Positions 34,687-42,480 of a stretch of 64,000 nucleotides of DNA are shown piece by piece. Both the position numbers and the translations under genes were made by a program. The notes beneath the pieces were generated by a model. It saw only the letters and a list, made by a program, of their open reading frames with translations, did not search any database and was not told the origin of the DNA. Where the stretch lies: positions 62,001-126,000 of the forward strand of contig DATEDN010000145.1 of the NCBI GenBank assembly GCA_035281645.1, in the 5' to 3' direction. The first letter of the stretch is position 1. The number at the start of each line of letters is the position of its first letter. Source of the DNA: JACCTH01 sp035281645 (GTDB taxonomy: Bacteria; Actinomycetota; Acidimicrobiia; Spongiisociales; ZC4RG35).

Positions 34687-35160
34687 TTAGAGGCCGACGA
34701 GCGCTTCGATGTTGGAAGTCAGCGTGTCCTCGGTCAGCACACCATTGACAGTTGCGACCAATTCTCCTCTGGGGCCGAAGAAGTAGGTGCGAGGGACACC
34801 GATCCCCCCGAAGCGGACCAGGGCATCGCCGTCGAAGTCGAAGTAGTGGGTGAAGGGGAGATCGAACTCGGCCAGGAACTGCCGGGCTCCGGGCTGATTG
34901 TCGTTGTAGGCGATGCCATAGAAATCCACCCTGTCCCCGAATTCGGCGTGGGCCGAGGTGAAGAGCGGCGCCTCGTCCCGGCAAGGGAGACACCACGATG
35001 CCCAAACGTTCACCACCACCGGTTTCTCCGACGATTCCAGCTGAGCGACGAAGGCCTCCAGGTCCATTTCCGGGAGATCGTTTCCGGGGGCGGCGGCATC
35101 ACTGGTACACCCGAACAATGCGAAAAGAGCGATCGCGAGGGCGCCGATGGACTTACTCAA
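34687..35160 (-). CDS. TlpA/ResA-like thioredoxin lipoprotein
   Basis: 157-residue membrane-anchored thiol-disulfide protein. The signal ends in a lipobox (ALFGC, Cys about residue 18). The thioredoxin fold has the redox motif VNVWASWCLPCRDEAP (CxxC) and the cis-Pro segment GGIGVPRTYFFGPRGEL. It should reduce or form disulfides outside the membrane, as in cytochrome c maturation or maturation of exported peptides. The start is TTG at 35160, overlapping the upstream peptidase gene by eight bases; longer in-frame starts lie fully inside that gene. The ABC exporter gene starts at the very next base after its stop. The tight order peptidase-TlpA-exporter suggests a joint role. Confidence 0.85.
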   Translation of the reverse strand: MSKSIGALAIALFALFGCTSDAAAPGNDLPEMDLEAFVAQLESSEKPVVVNVWASWCLPCRDEAPLFTSAHAEFGDRVDFYGIAYNDNQPGARQFLAEFDLPFTHYFDFDGDALVRFGGIGVPRTYFFGPRGELVATVNGVLTEDTLTSNIEALVGL

Positions 35161-36679
35161 CGATCGAGTCCGAGATGTCGAGGTTGGGTCCGATCCCGAC
35201 CTGAACCGAAGTGTCCTCGCAATCGACTTTCGCATTTGCAACTGCAGCCGCCCGGACCCAGGCTTCCATCGATTCACATAGGGAAGTCGGGCCGGCACCA
35301 CTGTCGACCAGATTCAAAAGGATGGCGGTATCGGAGTCGCGCGCCCAAACGGTGGCCGTTCCCCCACCCCAGGAACGAACTCTCTCCCGGACATCGTCGA
35401 GGGCGGCGGAGGTGTCGTCGCCGGGGGCCGAAAAAAGGTTGAGGAGGTCGACGGCGCCGAACCCGGCCGTCCGCAGCTCGGACCACCCCTCGCCTGGACT
35501 TCCTGCCGCCGCCGGGGTTTCCGGCTCCCAGCCATCCTGGTAGAGCTCGGGGAACAAAATCTCCGCCGTTGTGTCGGGCGGATCGTCGTAAGCGGCATCT
35601 ACCGCCTCCCATCCGCCATCGGCATAAAGGGCACATGCGAAGCTCATTCCCTCGAGGTAAGGAAGCTGCAAGCCATTCGAGAGGATGTAAGGGACTTCGT
35701 CCAGATCCGCCTGGGAAGCGGCCAGACGGGGATCGAGGATCATCCCGAATTGGTCCATGAGATCGATCGCTCCCAATGAGAACTGCTGCATGCCCAACGT
35801 GGCATCGCCCTCGATCAGGGCCTGAATCGCCCGGACCCGCTCGGGGTCGGCGCGGGGATCGTCGATGATGTCGGGAAAGTTCAAATTGGAATCGGTCAAG
35901 GCATGAATCAACTCGTGGGCGAGGGTCACCTGATCGATGGGATCAAGGGGAGAATCGCTGGCAGTGGTGGCGACGACGAGATCGTTGCTATCGGGGTCGT
36001 AGTAGCCGGCGACAGCGGAGTCGAGCAAGTCGAGTTGGGTCTCTACGAGGTCGAAGCCCGGATCCAGCATCCCCAGCCCCACCCACAACCTGGTGTCGAA
36101 CTCGACGACGTCGGCGGGCAACTCTTCGGCCGCGAGATCGCGCACCCGCTCGCCCATCTCCTCGGGGCTGACCAGGATCGGATCGACGTCGCCTCTGAAC
36201 TCGAGCTCTCGGATGTCGCTGACCGCGAGGGCGATGTCGTCGATCTGGGCCTCGAGGTTGTCGTTTGCGATCTCGATCGAACCCGGTACGGCGGTGAGAC
36301 AGGAGCCGAGATCGGGGTTGGCTCCGCCAAACAGGCTCCCCAGACCGTCTTCGCCGCCGAAGAGGTCGCTCAGATCGCCGCCCGCTCCGCCGAAGAGGTC
36401 GCCCAGGAGATCATCCAGGTTGCCTGATCCTTCGCCGCCAAGAAGGCCACCGAGGAGATCCTCGAGTCCCGACGCTCCGTTGTCGGGCGCGGAAGCCAGC
36501 TCGTCCTCCAAATCGGCGATCCGTGACTCGGCGGAGGCAAGCTGGTTCGAAAGGTCGGAGACATCGTCGTTGAGCCGGCCAATCGTCGTCATAGCCACCA
36601 CTCCGAGGACTCCGAGAAGAAGCACCAGCAAGGCAAGGATCGAGGTGACGACGACGGCCGCAAGCGGCCATCTATTCAT
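35153..36679 (-). CDS. Membrane-anchored zinc metallopeptidase-like protein (HExxH)
   Basis: 508-residue protein I cannot place in a named family. One N-terminal membrane helix (about 5-30) and a short coiled coil (LNDDVSDLSNQLASAESRIADLEDEL) come first. A Leu/Asp/Gly-rich stretch of imperfect DLLGGLLGG/DLFGG repeats follows (about 72-118), then a large outside domain. That domain has VTLAHELIHALTD (HExxH zinc motif, about 250-262) and, 40 residues on, ALIEGDATLGMQQF, whose Glu is a good third ligand, as in gluzincins. The rest is probably substrate binding. The ATG at 36679 lies within the left arm of a palindromic repeat. The TlpA-like gene overlaps its 3' end. Activity is inferred from the motif. 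Confidence 0.75.
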   Translation of the reverse strand: MNRWPLAAVVVTSILALLVLLLGVLGVVAMTTIGRLNDDVSDLSNQLASAESRIADLEDELASAPDNGASGLEDLLGGLLGGEGSGNLDDLLGDLFGGAGGDLSDLFGGEDGLGSLFGGANPDLGSCLTAVPGSIEIANDNLEAQIDDIALAVSDIRELEFRGDVDPILVSPEEMGERVRDLAAEELPADVVEFDTRLWVGLGMLDPGFDLVETQLDLLDSAVAGYYDPDSNDLVVATTASDSPLDPIDQVTLAHELIHALTDSNLNFPDIIDDPRADPERVRAIQALIEGDATLGMQQFSLGAIDLMDQFGMILDPRLAASQADLDEVPYILSNGLQLPYLEGMSFACALYADGGWEAVDAAYDDPPDTTAEILFPELYQDGWEPETPAAAGSPGEGWSELRTAGFGAVDLLNLFSAPGDDTSAALDDVRERVRSWGGGTATVWARDSDTAILLNLVDSGAGPTSLCESMEAWVRAAAVANAKVDCEDTSVQVGIGPNLDISDSIVE

Positions 36680-36731
36680 TCTTGCGTAAAACCCCTGGGA
36701 CTTAGGGCGCGAATTCTACGCAAGAACGAAT
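36674..36731. repeat. Palindromic repeat family 1, copy 2
   Basis: ATTCATTCTTGCGTA (36674-36688) pairs with its near-exact complement at 36717-36731, one mismatch in 15. The element starts two bases beyond the stop of the AAA ATPase gene and covers the start codon and upstream region of the metallopeptidase gene, so a folded mRNA could hide that start. Confidence 0.8.
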
Positions 36732-36732
36732 T

Positions 36733-38757
36733 TCAAGAAGAGGCGGCCTGTGACGACTGCCAGCGCTTGATCGCCGCTATTAGATGAATCCACTCGACCT
36801 GGCGCGCCTTCGAATCGGCCCGGAGGGCGGCAAGGGCCGATTCCCGCAGCACGCCGGCGAGGTCGGCCATGGACATCCCCTCTGTCACCTCGGCCAGCTT
36901 GGCCTTGTCGACATCGTCGGCGAAGGGAACGTCGGAGAGATCGATGAGGGCGCGGCGGGCGGCGGCATCAGGCAGTCCAATCTCGATCTGGGTCTCGAAA
37001 CGGCCGGCCCGTAGCAAGGCGGGGTCGATCAGATCTGCCCGGTTGGTGGCGCCGATGACGGCCACATTGCCTCGCTCGGTGATTCCGTCCATCTCGGTGA
37101 GGAGGGCGGCCACGACCGAGTCGGTGACCGTGGTGGTCGAGCGCCCTCGCACCGGGGCTAGAGCGTCGATCTCATCGAAGAAGATGATGGCCGGCGCTGC
37201 CGCCCGGGCTCGGCTGAAGAGCTCACGTACGGCTCGCTCGGATTCCCCAACGTATTTGTCCAAGAGCTCGGCACCTTTGACGGGGAAAAAGGCGCTCCCC
37301 GCTTCGTGGGCGAGGGCACGGACGACAAAGGTCTTGCCGGTCCCCGGGGGACCATAGAGAAGGATGCCGCGGGGTGGATCGATGCCCATGCTCTGGAAGC
37401 GGCCGGGATCGGTAATCGGCCAAACCACAGCCTCGACCAGCCGTTGCTTGACTTCGTCGAGGTTGGCTACCTTGTCGAACCCGTAGTTGGGCATTTCCCC
37501 CAGCGAGAGCGACCCGAGGGAAGGATTCGTGTCGCGGATTGCCTCGATGAGGTCGTCGTTGGTGAGCTTGGCACCGGGTGTGCGAGCGAGTCGGGTCGAG
37601 GCCTGAATCACCGCCGCCACCACGTCGGTGCCGCTGAACCCGGCCGAGCGTCCGGCAAGCAACGCGTAATCGATATCCGCCGCCGGAACCCGTGCCAGAG
37701 CCGCCTCGAAGAGAAGCTGTCGCCGGTGGAGGTCAGGCGGGGGAATCGTCAACGACCGGGGAAGCAACGGGCTAGAGGCGATCGCCGCATCGAGCGCCGC
37801 TCGAGAGGAGCAGCCGATCACACAGGCCCGACCGGGCTGAGACGTCAAGGAGTCGAGAAACCAACGAAGGACTGCTGTCATCTGGGTACGGAACGGAGCC
37901 ATGCCTTCGTCTCCGGAGACCAATTCGAGGCGGTCGACGAAGATCACGGCCGGAGCCGAAGTGGTCCGGATTGCCGCCTCGAGCACGTCGAGCAACTTCT
38001 CGGGCTTGAAGACCTGGTCGAGTGGGACCTCGTGGACGCTGGCTCCGGCCTCGGCTGCGGCAGCGGCGACCAACTCGGACTTCCCACAGCCTTGGGGGCC
38101 TTCGAGGAGGACGCCGGCTACGCGCGGCAGTCCCCAGGCGGTAGGAAGATCGGAGCTGGACGTGAGGAGCGAGAGCCAGCCGGTGAGGAGATCCCTTTGA
38201 TCGTCGAGTCCCGCCAAGAGGGCCTCCGATCGACTCGGCCCCGGCGCAGGAGCAGGCGCGGTCTGCTCCCGCTTTTCGAGTGGGCCCTGCACCTCCGGGC
38301 TCGGTTCGTCATCGTCGCCGAAGATGAACCGTGTGCCGGGTCCGACCAGGCCAGCATCGCCAGGTTCGACCTGAACCACTCTGACCGCGACCACTTCGGT
38401 AGTTCCCGTTTCCGCGCCCGGTATCGAGGCCTGGTCGCCGTCGGAGAGAGGGCGGCCCTGCCAGTAACGCTGCAGCACCTTGGCATCGACGAGCCGGTCG
38501 CCGCTCAGCCGGACGACGGCGGCATGACCGAGGACGGCTCGGACCGCATCGACCGATTGGCCCTCGGCGACATCGGCATTCGACATCGCCTGCGGGCCAA
38601 GGTGGAGGGCAGTGCTGTCTTTAGTATCGCCAGCTTTGACCAAAACGTGGGTCTTCCCGATCTTCAAAACCCCTCCATAGGGAAGGCCTAATGCCTTCAA
38701 AAGGGTGGCATCGGCACGAGCAACGGGGTCGACGCCCTGGCGAACGATGAATCGCAT
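36733..38757 (-). CDS. Cdc48/VCP-like double AAA+ ATPase
   Basis: 674-residue protein with the Cdc48 plan: N-terminal double-psi-barrel-like domain (about 1-170), AAA domains D1 and D2, and a short C-tail. D2 is complete: GPPGTGKT (about 472), IIFFDEIDAL (about 529), SRH-type AVIGATNRADLIDPALLRAGRFE. D1 keeps Walker A (GPQGCGKS, about 222), but its Walker B reads VIFVDRLEL, with Arg in place of the catalytic Glu, and the segment after it is degenerate. D1 probably binds ATP without efficient hydrolysis. The role would be protein unfolding or extraction. TTG at 38760 or ATG at 38757; I use the ATG. Palindrome copy 2 follows the stop. Confidence 0.9.
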   Translation of the reverse strand: MRFIVRQGVDPVARADATLLKALGLPYGGVLKIGKTHVLVKAGDTKDSTALHLGPQAMSNADVAEGQSVDAVRAVLGHAAVVRLSGDRLVDAKVLQRYWQGRPLSDGDQASIPGAETGTTEVVAVRVVQVEPGDAGLVGPGTRFIFGDDDEPSPEVQGPLEKREQTAPAPAPGPSRSEALLAGLDDQRDLLTGWLSLLTSSSDLPTAWGLPRVAGVLLEGPQGCGKSELVAAAAAEAGASVHEVPLDQVFKPEKLLDVLEAAIRTTSAPAVIFVDRLELVSGDEGMAPFRTQMTAVLRWFLDSLTSQPGRACVIGCSSRAALDAAIASSPLLPRSLTIPPPDLHRRQLLFEAALARVPAADIDYALLAGRSAGFSGTDVVAAVIQASTRLARTPGAKLTNDDLIEAIRDTNPSLGSLSLGEMPNYGFDKVANLDEVKQRLVEAVVWPITDPGRFQSMGIDPPRGILLYGPPGTGKTFVVRALAHEAGSAFFPVKGAELLDKYVGESERAVRELFSRARAAAPAIIFFDEIDALAPVRGRSTTTVTDSVVAALLTEMDGITERGNVAVIGATNRADLIDPALLRAGRFETQIEIGLPDAAARRALIDLSDVPFADDVDKAKLAEVTEGMSMADLAGVLRESALAALRADSKARQVEWIHLIAAIKRWQSSQAASS

Positions 38758-38779
38758 CAAGGGCGATGGTAGGAAGAGG

Positions 38780-40426
38780 TCAGGCGGCGCTTAGATGGGG
38801 AATCGCTGCCGCCGGGAGAACCAGCGGTCCGCTCGATTCGATGACCCGAACCCTGCCACCAGTCATCCATTGCCAGATCAGGTGGGCCTCCTCGGCGGCG
38901 TCCATGGTGGGTGGCACCGGATAGCTGGCGGCTGGGGGACCGTCGTCGGGCTCGATCGGCGTGGCCAGCAAAGGCGGGGTCTGCCCAGCTCTCCACGCCG
39001 CCACGAGCCGTCCCTGATCGACCACCACCCGCTCGCCCAGGTTGCTTTCCAATTCGATCCGGCCGGCGGCGGACAGTGCCTGCCAGGCCCGGGCCCGCTC
39101 CAAGGCCCGGGCGAGGGCCCGATGGCGATCGCGCATCTGAGCGGCCTCCTCAAACCGGCGCTCGCTGGCCAGACGCCGCATCTTGTGAGCGATGGGATCG
39201 AGGACCAACCCGGGATCCTGACCGAGGGCGCCGACGATGGTGTCTATCACCTGTGCGTAGAGATCGGCGCTGAGCCCACCCGCACAGGGACAAAGCGCCA
39301 CCCCCATCTGCCCCGGAGCGCAGAGGCCTTGACGACTTCCTGCCCGGCCCGTGCAGCGGCGCAGTTGGGTCGACGCCCATAGGGCTTCCACGACCAGGTC
39401 GGCGGCCCTTTTGGAGCGAAAAGGGCCGAGCCACATTCGCCCCCGGCTGGCCAAATTGTGGGCGATGCTGAGACGCGGGAACTGCTCCTCGGTGAGGCGG
39501 ACAAAAAGCGTGCGTCGGGGTGGGCGGGAGCGCTGATTGAAACGAGGCCGCTGAGCGTGGATCAGACGCAGCTCGGTGATCTCCGATTCCAGGCTGTGGG
39601 CGCAAACCCGGTACTCGACTCGATGCAGTTGTCGAAGAAGATCGCCGATCCGACGCCTTTCATCTCCATAGAAGTAGCTGCGGACCCGGGTACGAAGGTT
39701 GTCGGCCTTTCCCACGTAGATGAGCTCCTCGTTCCGATCGAAGAACATGTAAACGCCGGGAGAGCGGGGAAGTCCTTCGGTGAGATGGAGCTTTTGGTAG
39801 TAGCTCGATCCCCGGGCGGTGGGAAGCAGCAGAAGCTCGTCAAGACCGGTGATCCCGATCGTTCCGGCCCGTTCGAGCAAGGCGTGGAAGACATGGGCGG
39901 TGGCCCGGGCATCTTCCAACGCCCGGTGGATGGGGGGAAAGGGGGAGCGGAAGTGACGGGCGAGGGTCGCCAGGGTGAGGTCACGAACCTCGGGCCGGAT
40001 CAGCCTTCGAGCCAGGCCAACCGTGTCGACGTGTCTTCTCCCGGCGGGTTCTGAGCCAACCAGGGGATAGTCGAGTCGTCTGCAGACAGAGTCGAGAAAT
40101 GACAGGTCGAAACGGACATTGTGACCGACGATGATCGTGCCTCGACAGAACTCGAGGAAGGGGGGGAGGGCGGCCTCGATCGGAGGAGCGGCCACCACCA
40201 TTTGTTGGGTGATCCCGGTGAGGATGGTGATGAACGGGGGGATGCCGACGCCAGGGTTGACGAGGGTGGCAAATGATCCCACCAGTTCCCCGCCGCGGTA
40301 CTTCACCGCTCCGATCTCAGTGATGGAGCAGGTCCGCGGGGAACCACCCGTGGTTTCGAGATCGAGCACGCAGAAGGTGACGTCGTAAAGCGGGGCTCCC
40401 AGATCGTCGAGGGTGAGCTGGCGCAC
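38780..40426 (-). CDS. DnaQ-type exonuclease fused to GIY-YIG (UvrC-like) nuclease domain
   Basis: About 548 residues. The N-half is a DEDDh 3'-5' exonuclease: LDLETTGGSP (Asp-x-Glu), VGHNVRFDLSFLDS, and HRALEDARATAHVFHALL (His and last Asp). The C-half begins with a GIY-YIG nuclease (SPGVYMFFDRNEELIYVGKADNLRTRVRSYF), followed by UvrC-like sequence and a UvrBC-type helical segment (RRLASERRFEEAAQMRDRHRAL), but lacks the UvrC C-terminal endonuclease and HhH domains. Such fusions are known in actinobacteria and resemble Cho-type nucleotide excision nucleases. The start is uncertain: GTG at 40426 gives MRQLTLDDLG; TTG at 40462 adds 12 residues. Confidence 0.9.
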   Translation of the reverse strand: MRQLTLDDLGAPLYDVTFCVLDLETTGGSPRTCSITEIGAVKYRGGELVGSFATLVNPGVGIPPFITILTGITQQMVVAAPPIEAALPPFLEFCRGTIIVGHNVRFDLSFLDSVCRRLDYPLVGSEPAGRRHVDTVGLARRLIRPEVRDLTLATLARHFRSPFPPIHRALEDARATAHVFHALLERAGTIGITGLDELLLLPTARGSSYYQKLHLTEGLPRSPGVYMFFDRNEELIYVGKADNLRTRVRSYFYGDERRRIGDLLRQLHRVEYRVCAHSLESEITELRLIHAQRPRFNQRSRPPRRTLFVRLTEEQFPRLSIAHNLASRGRMWLGPFRSKRAADLVVEALWASTQLRRCTGRAGSRQGLCAPGQMGVALCPCAGGLSADLYAQVIDTIVGALGQDPGLVLDPIAHKMRRLASERRFEEAAQMRDRHRALARALERARAWQALSAAGRIELESNLGERVVVDQGRLVAAWRAGQTPPLLATPIEPDDGPPAASYPVPPTMDAAEEAHLIWQWMTGGRVRVIESSGPLVLPAAAIPHLSAA

Positions 40427-40471
40427 CTTGGCACCATAAATCGAACAACTGTTCGAAGGCAAGGACCACGT

Positions 40472-41020
40472 CTAGGGGCGGTGGTGGTGCCGGTCGACCT
40501 CGTCACGTTGGTAGATCTCTTCGAGGCGTCGGCGAGCCCGATGGATCGCCACCCGCACGGTGCCGATGGCGGTGCCCAAGCGGCCGCCGATCTCCTCATA
40601 TTCGAGTCCCTCAACCTCTCTTAACCACAGAAGCTCGCGGTCCCGCGGCGAGAGCTGAGCTAGAGCGGCCAGGATGCGACGGTGCTCTTCCCTTTCGATA
40701 GAGAGCTCTTCGGGAGTCGCCGGGGAAATCATGGCGTCGGTGGGCCGGGCACTTCGGCGTCGCCGATAAAAGTTGCGCAAGCGGTTGCGGGCGATCGACC
40801 AGAACCAGGCTTCGAAAGCCTGCGGTTCCCGCAGACGGGATATCCCCTTGACGATGGCTTCCGCAGTCTCGGCGGCAAGATCGTCGGCGCTATGCAAATC
40901 GAGCCCGAGTCCGAGGAAGAAGGCGACTATCCGCGGGTGGCCGAGGGTGAGGAGTTCAGTCAGTGCCCTCGAGTCGCCGGCAATCGCCTGTCGGACGGTG
41001 TCGGCGTAAGGGGGCCACAC
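40472..41020 (-). CDS. ECF-family RNA polymerase sigma factor
   Basis: 182 residues with regions 2 and 4 only. Region 2: ADDLAAETAEAIVKGISRLREPQAFEAWFWSIARNRL with NFYRRRRSARP. Region 4: LSPRDRELLWLREVEGLEYEEIGGRLGTAIGTVRVAIHRARRRLEEI, a clear helix-turn-helix. GTG at 41020 stands directly after an in-frame TAG, so it cannot start earlier; no Shine-Dalgarno is visible. Upstream in the same direction is the membrane-protein gene 41100-41801, an unusual order for a sigma/anti-sigma pair, and downstream is the exonuclease fusion. Signal and regulon unknown. Confidence 0.87.
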   Translation of the reverse strand: MWPPYADTVRQAIAGDSRALTELLTLGHPRIVAFFLGLGLDLHSADDLAAETAEAIVKGISRLREPQAFEAWFWSIARNRLRNFYRRRRSARPTDAMISPATPEELSIEREEHRRILAALAQLSPRDRELLWLREVEGLEYEEIGGRLGTAIGTVRVAIHRARRRLEEIYQRDEVDRHHHRP

Positions 41021-41099
41021 CTAAATCTGGAGGGCCGGGTCCACCGCGCCCAGATCCCTAGCCATCCTCACAGACTATTGCCTGCGAGTTGCTCCCCCC

Positions 41100-41801
41100 T
41101 TAGGGATTGGAACTGCCCTGCCCCCGGCCGCCGCCCTGGCTGCCCGCACGATCCTGTCCGGGGGCGATATCCGAAGGGTTATCTGTCTGTCCGGGGGCGG
41201 TCACTCCAGGATTCTCACCACCAGCGACCCCCTGGCTGGCGGTCTCGGCCACCTCCCGGGCTGCCGCTTTGACATTGCTGATTGCATCTTCCAGGGCGTC
41301 GGGGTCACCGCTTTGAGCAGCTTCATGCACGGAGGAAGCAGCTCCCACCAGGTCTTTCACCTCGTCGCGCACGGCTAGCGAGCTGCCGCTTCCAGAGAGC
41401 ACGCCGACCTCGGCTTGGAGGCTCTCATCGTCTGCCAGGATCTCTGTGACGACTAGGAGCGCCCGGTCGGTGTGACCACCCTCGGCCAGTTCCAGCGCCT
41501 CCGCCACGCGCTCGGGAACATGGTCCTGGGCTGCGAATCGGTCGGATACCCATTCGTAGGCCCGATCTACCGGATACAAGAATTCACCGGGGACAGCAGG
41601 ATCGGCAGCCTGGGCCAGGGCCACGTTGGCGAGGGCAAATAGAGCGGTGCTGACGACGACTGCAATCCAGGCCCGGGACCTTCGTGGGCGACGTCGTCCC
41701 ACGGCGGCAGCCGCCACCCGACGGGAATCGTCGGCAGCCACCCGCTGGCGGAGGAACTCCCCGAGTGATCGGAGATCCTCGTATGGACGGTTTCTAGACA
41801 T
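41100..41801 (-). CDS. Single-pass membrane protein resembling DUF5667 proteins
   Basis: 233 residues. The basic cytoplasmic N-terminus (GRRRPRRSRA) leads to one membrane helix (WIAVVVSTALFALANVALAQA, about 45-65). An outside helical region opens with DPAVPGEFLYPVDRAYEWVSDRFAAQDHVPERVAEALELAEGGH, which resembles the DUF5667 type that follows ECF sigma genes in actinobacteria. The C-terminus is low-complexity Gly/Ser/Gln-rich. ATG at 41801 overlaps the nitroreductase stop by eight bases (ATGTCTAG). Closeness to the sigma gene makes a regulatory partnership possible but unproven. Confidence 0.65.
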   Translation of the reverse strand: MSRNRPYEDLRSLGEFLRQRVAADDSRRVAAAAVGRRRPRRSRAWIAVVVSTALFALANVALAQAADPAVPGEFLYPVDRAYEWVSDRFAAQDHVPERVAEALELAEGGHTDRALLVVTEILADDESLQAEVGVLSGSGSSLAVRDEVKDLVGAASSVHEAAQSGDPDALEDAISNVKAAAREVAETASQGVAGGENPGVTAPGQTDNPSDIAPGQDRAGSQGGGRGQGSSNP

Positions 41802-42477
41802 CACCTCGACTCGCAGGTAGCTCATCCTCGGTTTTCGTTACAGGATTGCTATGGGCCTCCTGACCGTAACTAGCCCCTTTCTGAGGTCTCCAGCGCTCGT
41901 AATGCACCACCAGATCTTGGGCTTTCCAACCCCGCTCGAGAGACCGCGAGCGCCGATCCGGGAGAGGAAAGCCCAGAGTCACGATCCCCAACGGGTTCAC
42001 CTCCGCGGGGATCTCAAGGAGTTCACGGAGGCCGGGGAGGGAGTGGACGCCTATAAAACCGGCCGCCAGACCCTCCTCCACTGCTCCCAGCAGCACCAGC
42101 ATCAGTGCGGCTCCGGCGTCCACCCACCAATACGGGATCGGCCATTCGATCTCCGATCCATCCGATCTGAGCTTGTCGGGTTCTTGGTAGCGCTCGTGGT
42201 AAGCCTGCTCGGACACGGCCACCACGAGGTGAACCGGAGCTTTCGAAATCCAAGGGTCGAAGCCGGTGGCAACGTAGGTCGATTCCTCGGCCAGTTCGGC
42301 GATGGCTTGTCGGGTCGACTCCTCGGTGACGACGATGAAGCTTACGCCCTGGCTAAAGCCAGCCGAAGGGGCTTTGCGTGCGGCGCTGACAATCCGCTCG
42401 ATGGATTCCGCTGGTACCGGGTCGGGTCGGAAGTTGCGGACCATTCGTCGCTTCCGGAGAACGTCGACGAAGTCCAT
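41794..42477 (-). CDS. Nitroreductase-family FMN protein
   Basis: 227 residues, FMN-dependent oxidoreductase fold. FMN-binding hallmarks are the N-terminal RRMVRNFRPDPVP (Arg-rich loop), ARKAPSAGFSQGVSFIVV and VDAGAALMLVLLGAVEEGLAAGFIGVHS; the C-terminal strand ends with IVTLGFPLPDRR. The N-terminal arm that gives oxygen-insensitive nitroreductases their partner contacts seems normal. The physiological substrate is not deducible. The gene starts three bases past the pntAA-like gene stop and overlaps the following membrane-protein start, so the three are one transcript. Confidence 0.85.
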   Translation of the reverse strand: MDFVDVLRKRRMVRNFRPDPVPAESIERIVSAARKAPSAGFSQGVSFIVVTEESTRQAIAELAEESTYVATGFDPWISKAPVHLVVAVSEQAYHERYQEPDKLRSDGSEIEWPIPYWWVDAGAALMLVLLGAVEEGLAAGFIGVHSLPGLRELLEIPAEVNPLGIVTLGFPLPDRRSRSLERGWKAQDLVVHYERWRPQKGASYGQEAHSNPVTKTEDELPASRGDV

Positions 42478-42480
42478 GGC

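Noticed and set aside
37306..38691. 461-codon plus-strand frame
   Set aside because: Antisense to the Cdc48-like ATPase, which has intact AAA motifs; the plus product is low-complexity.
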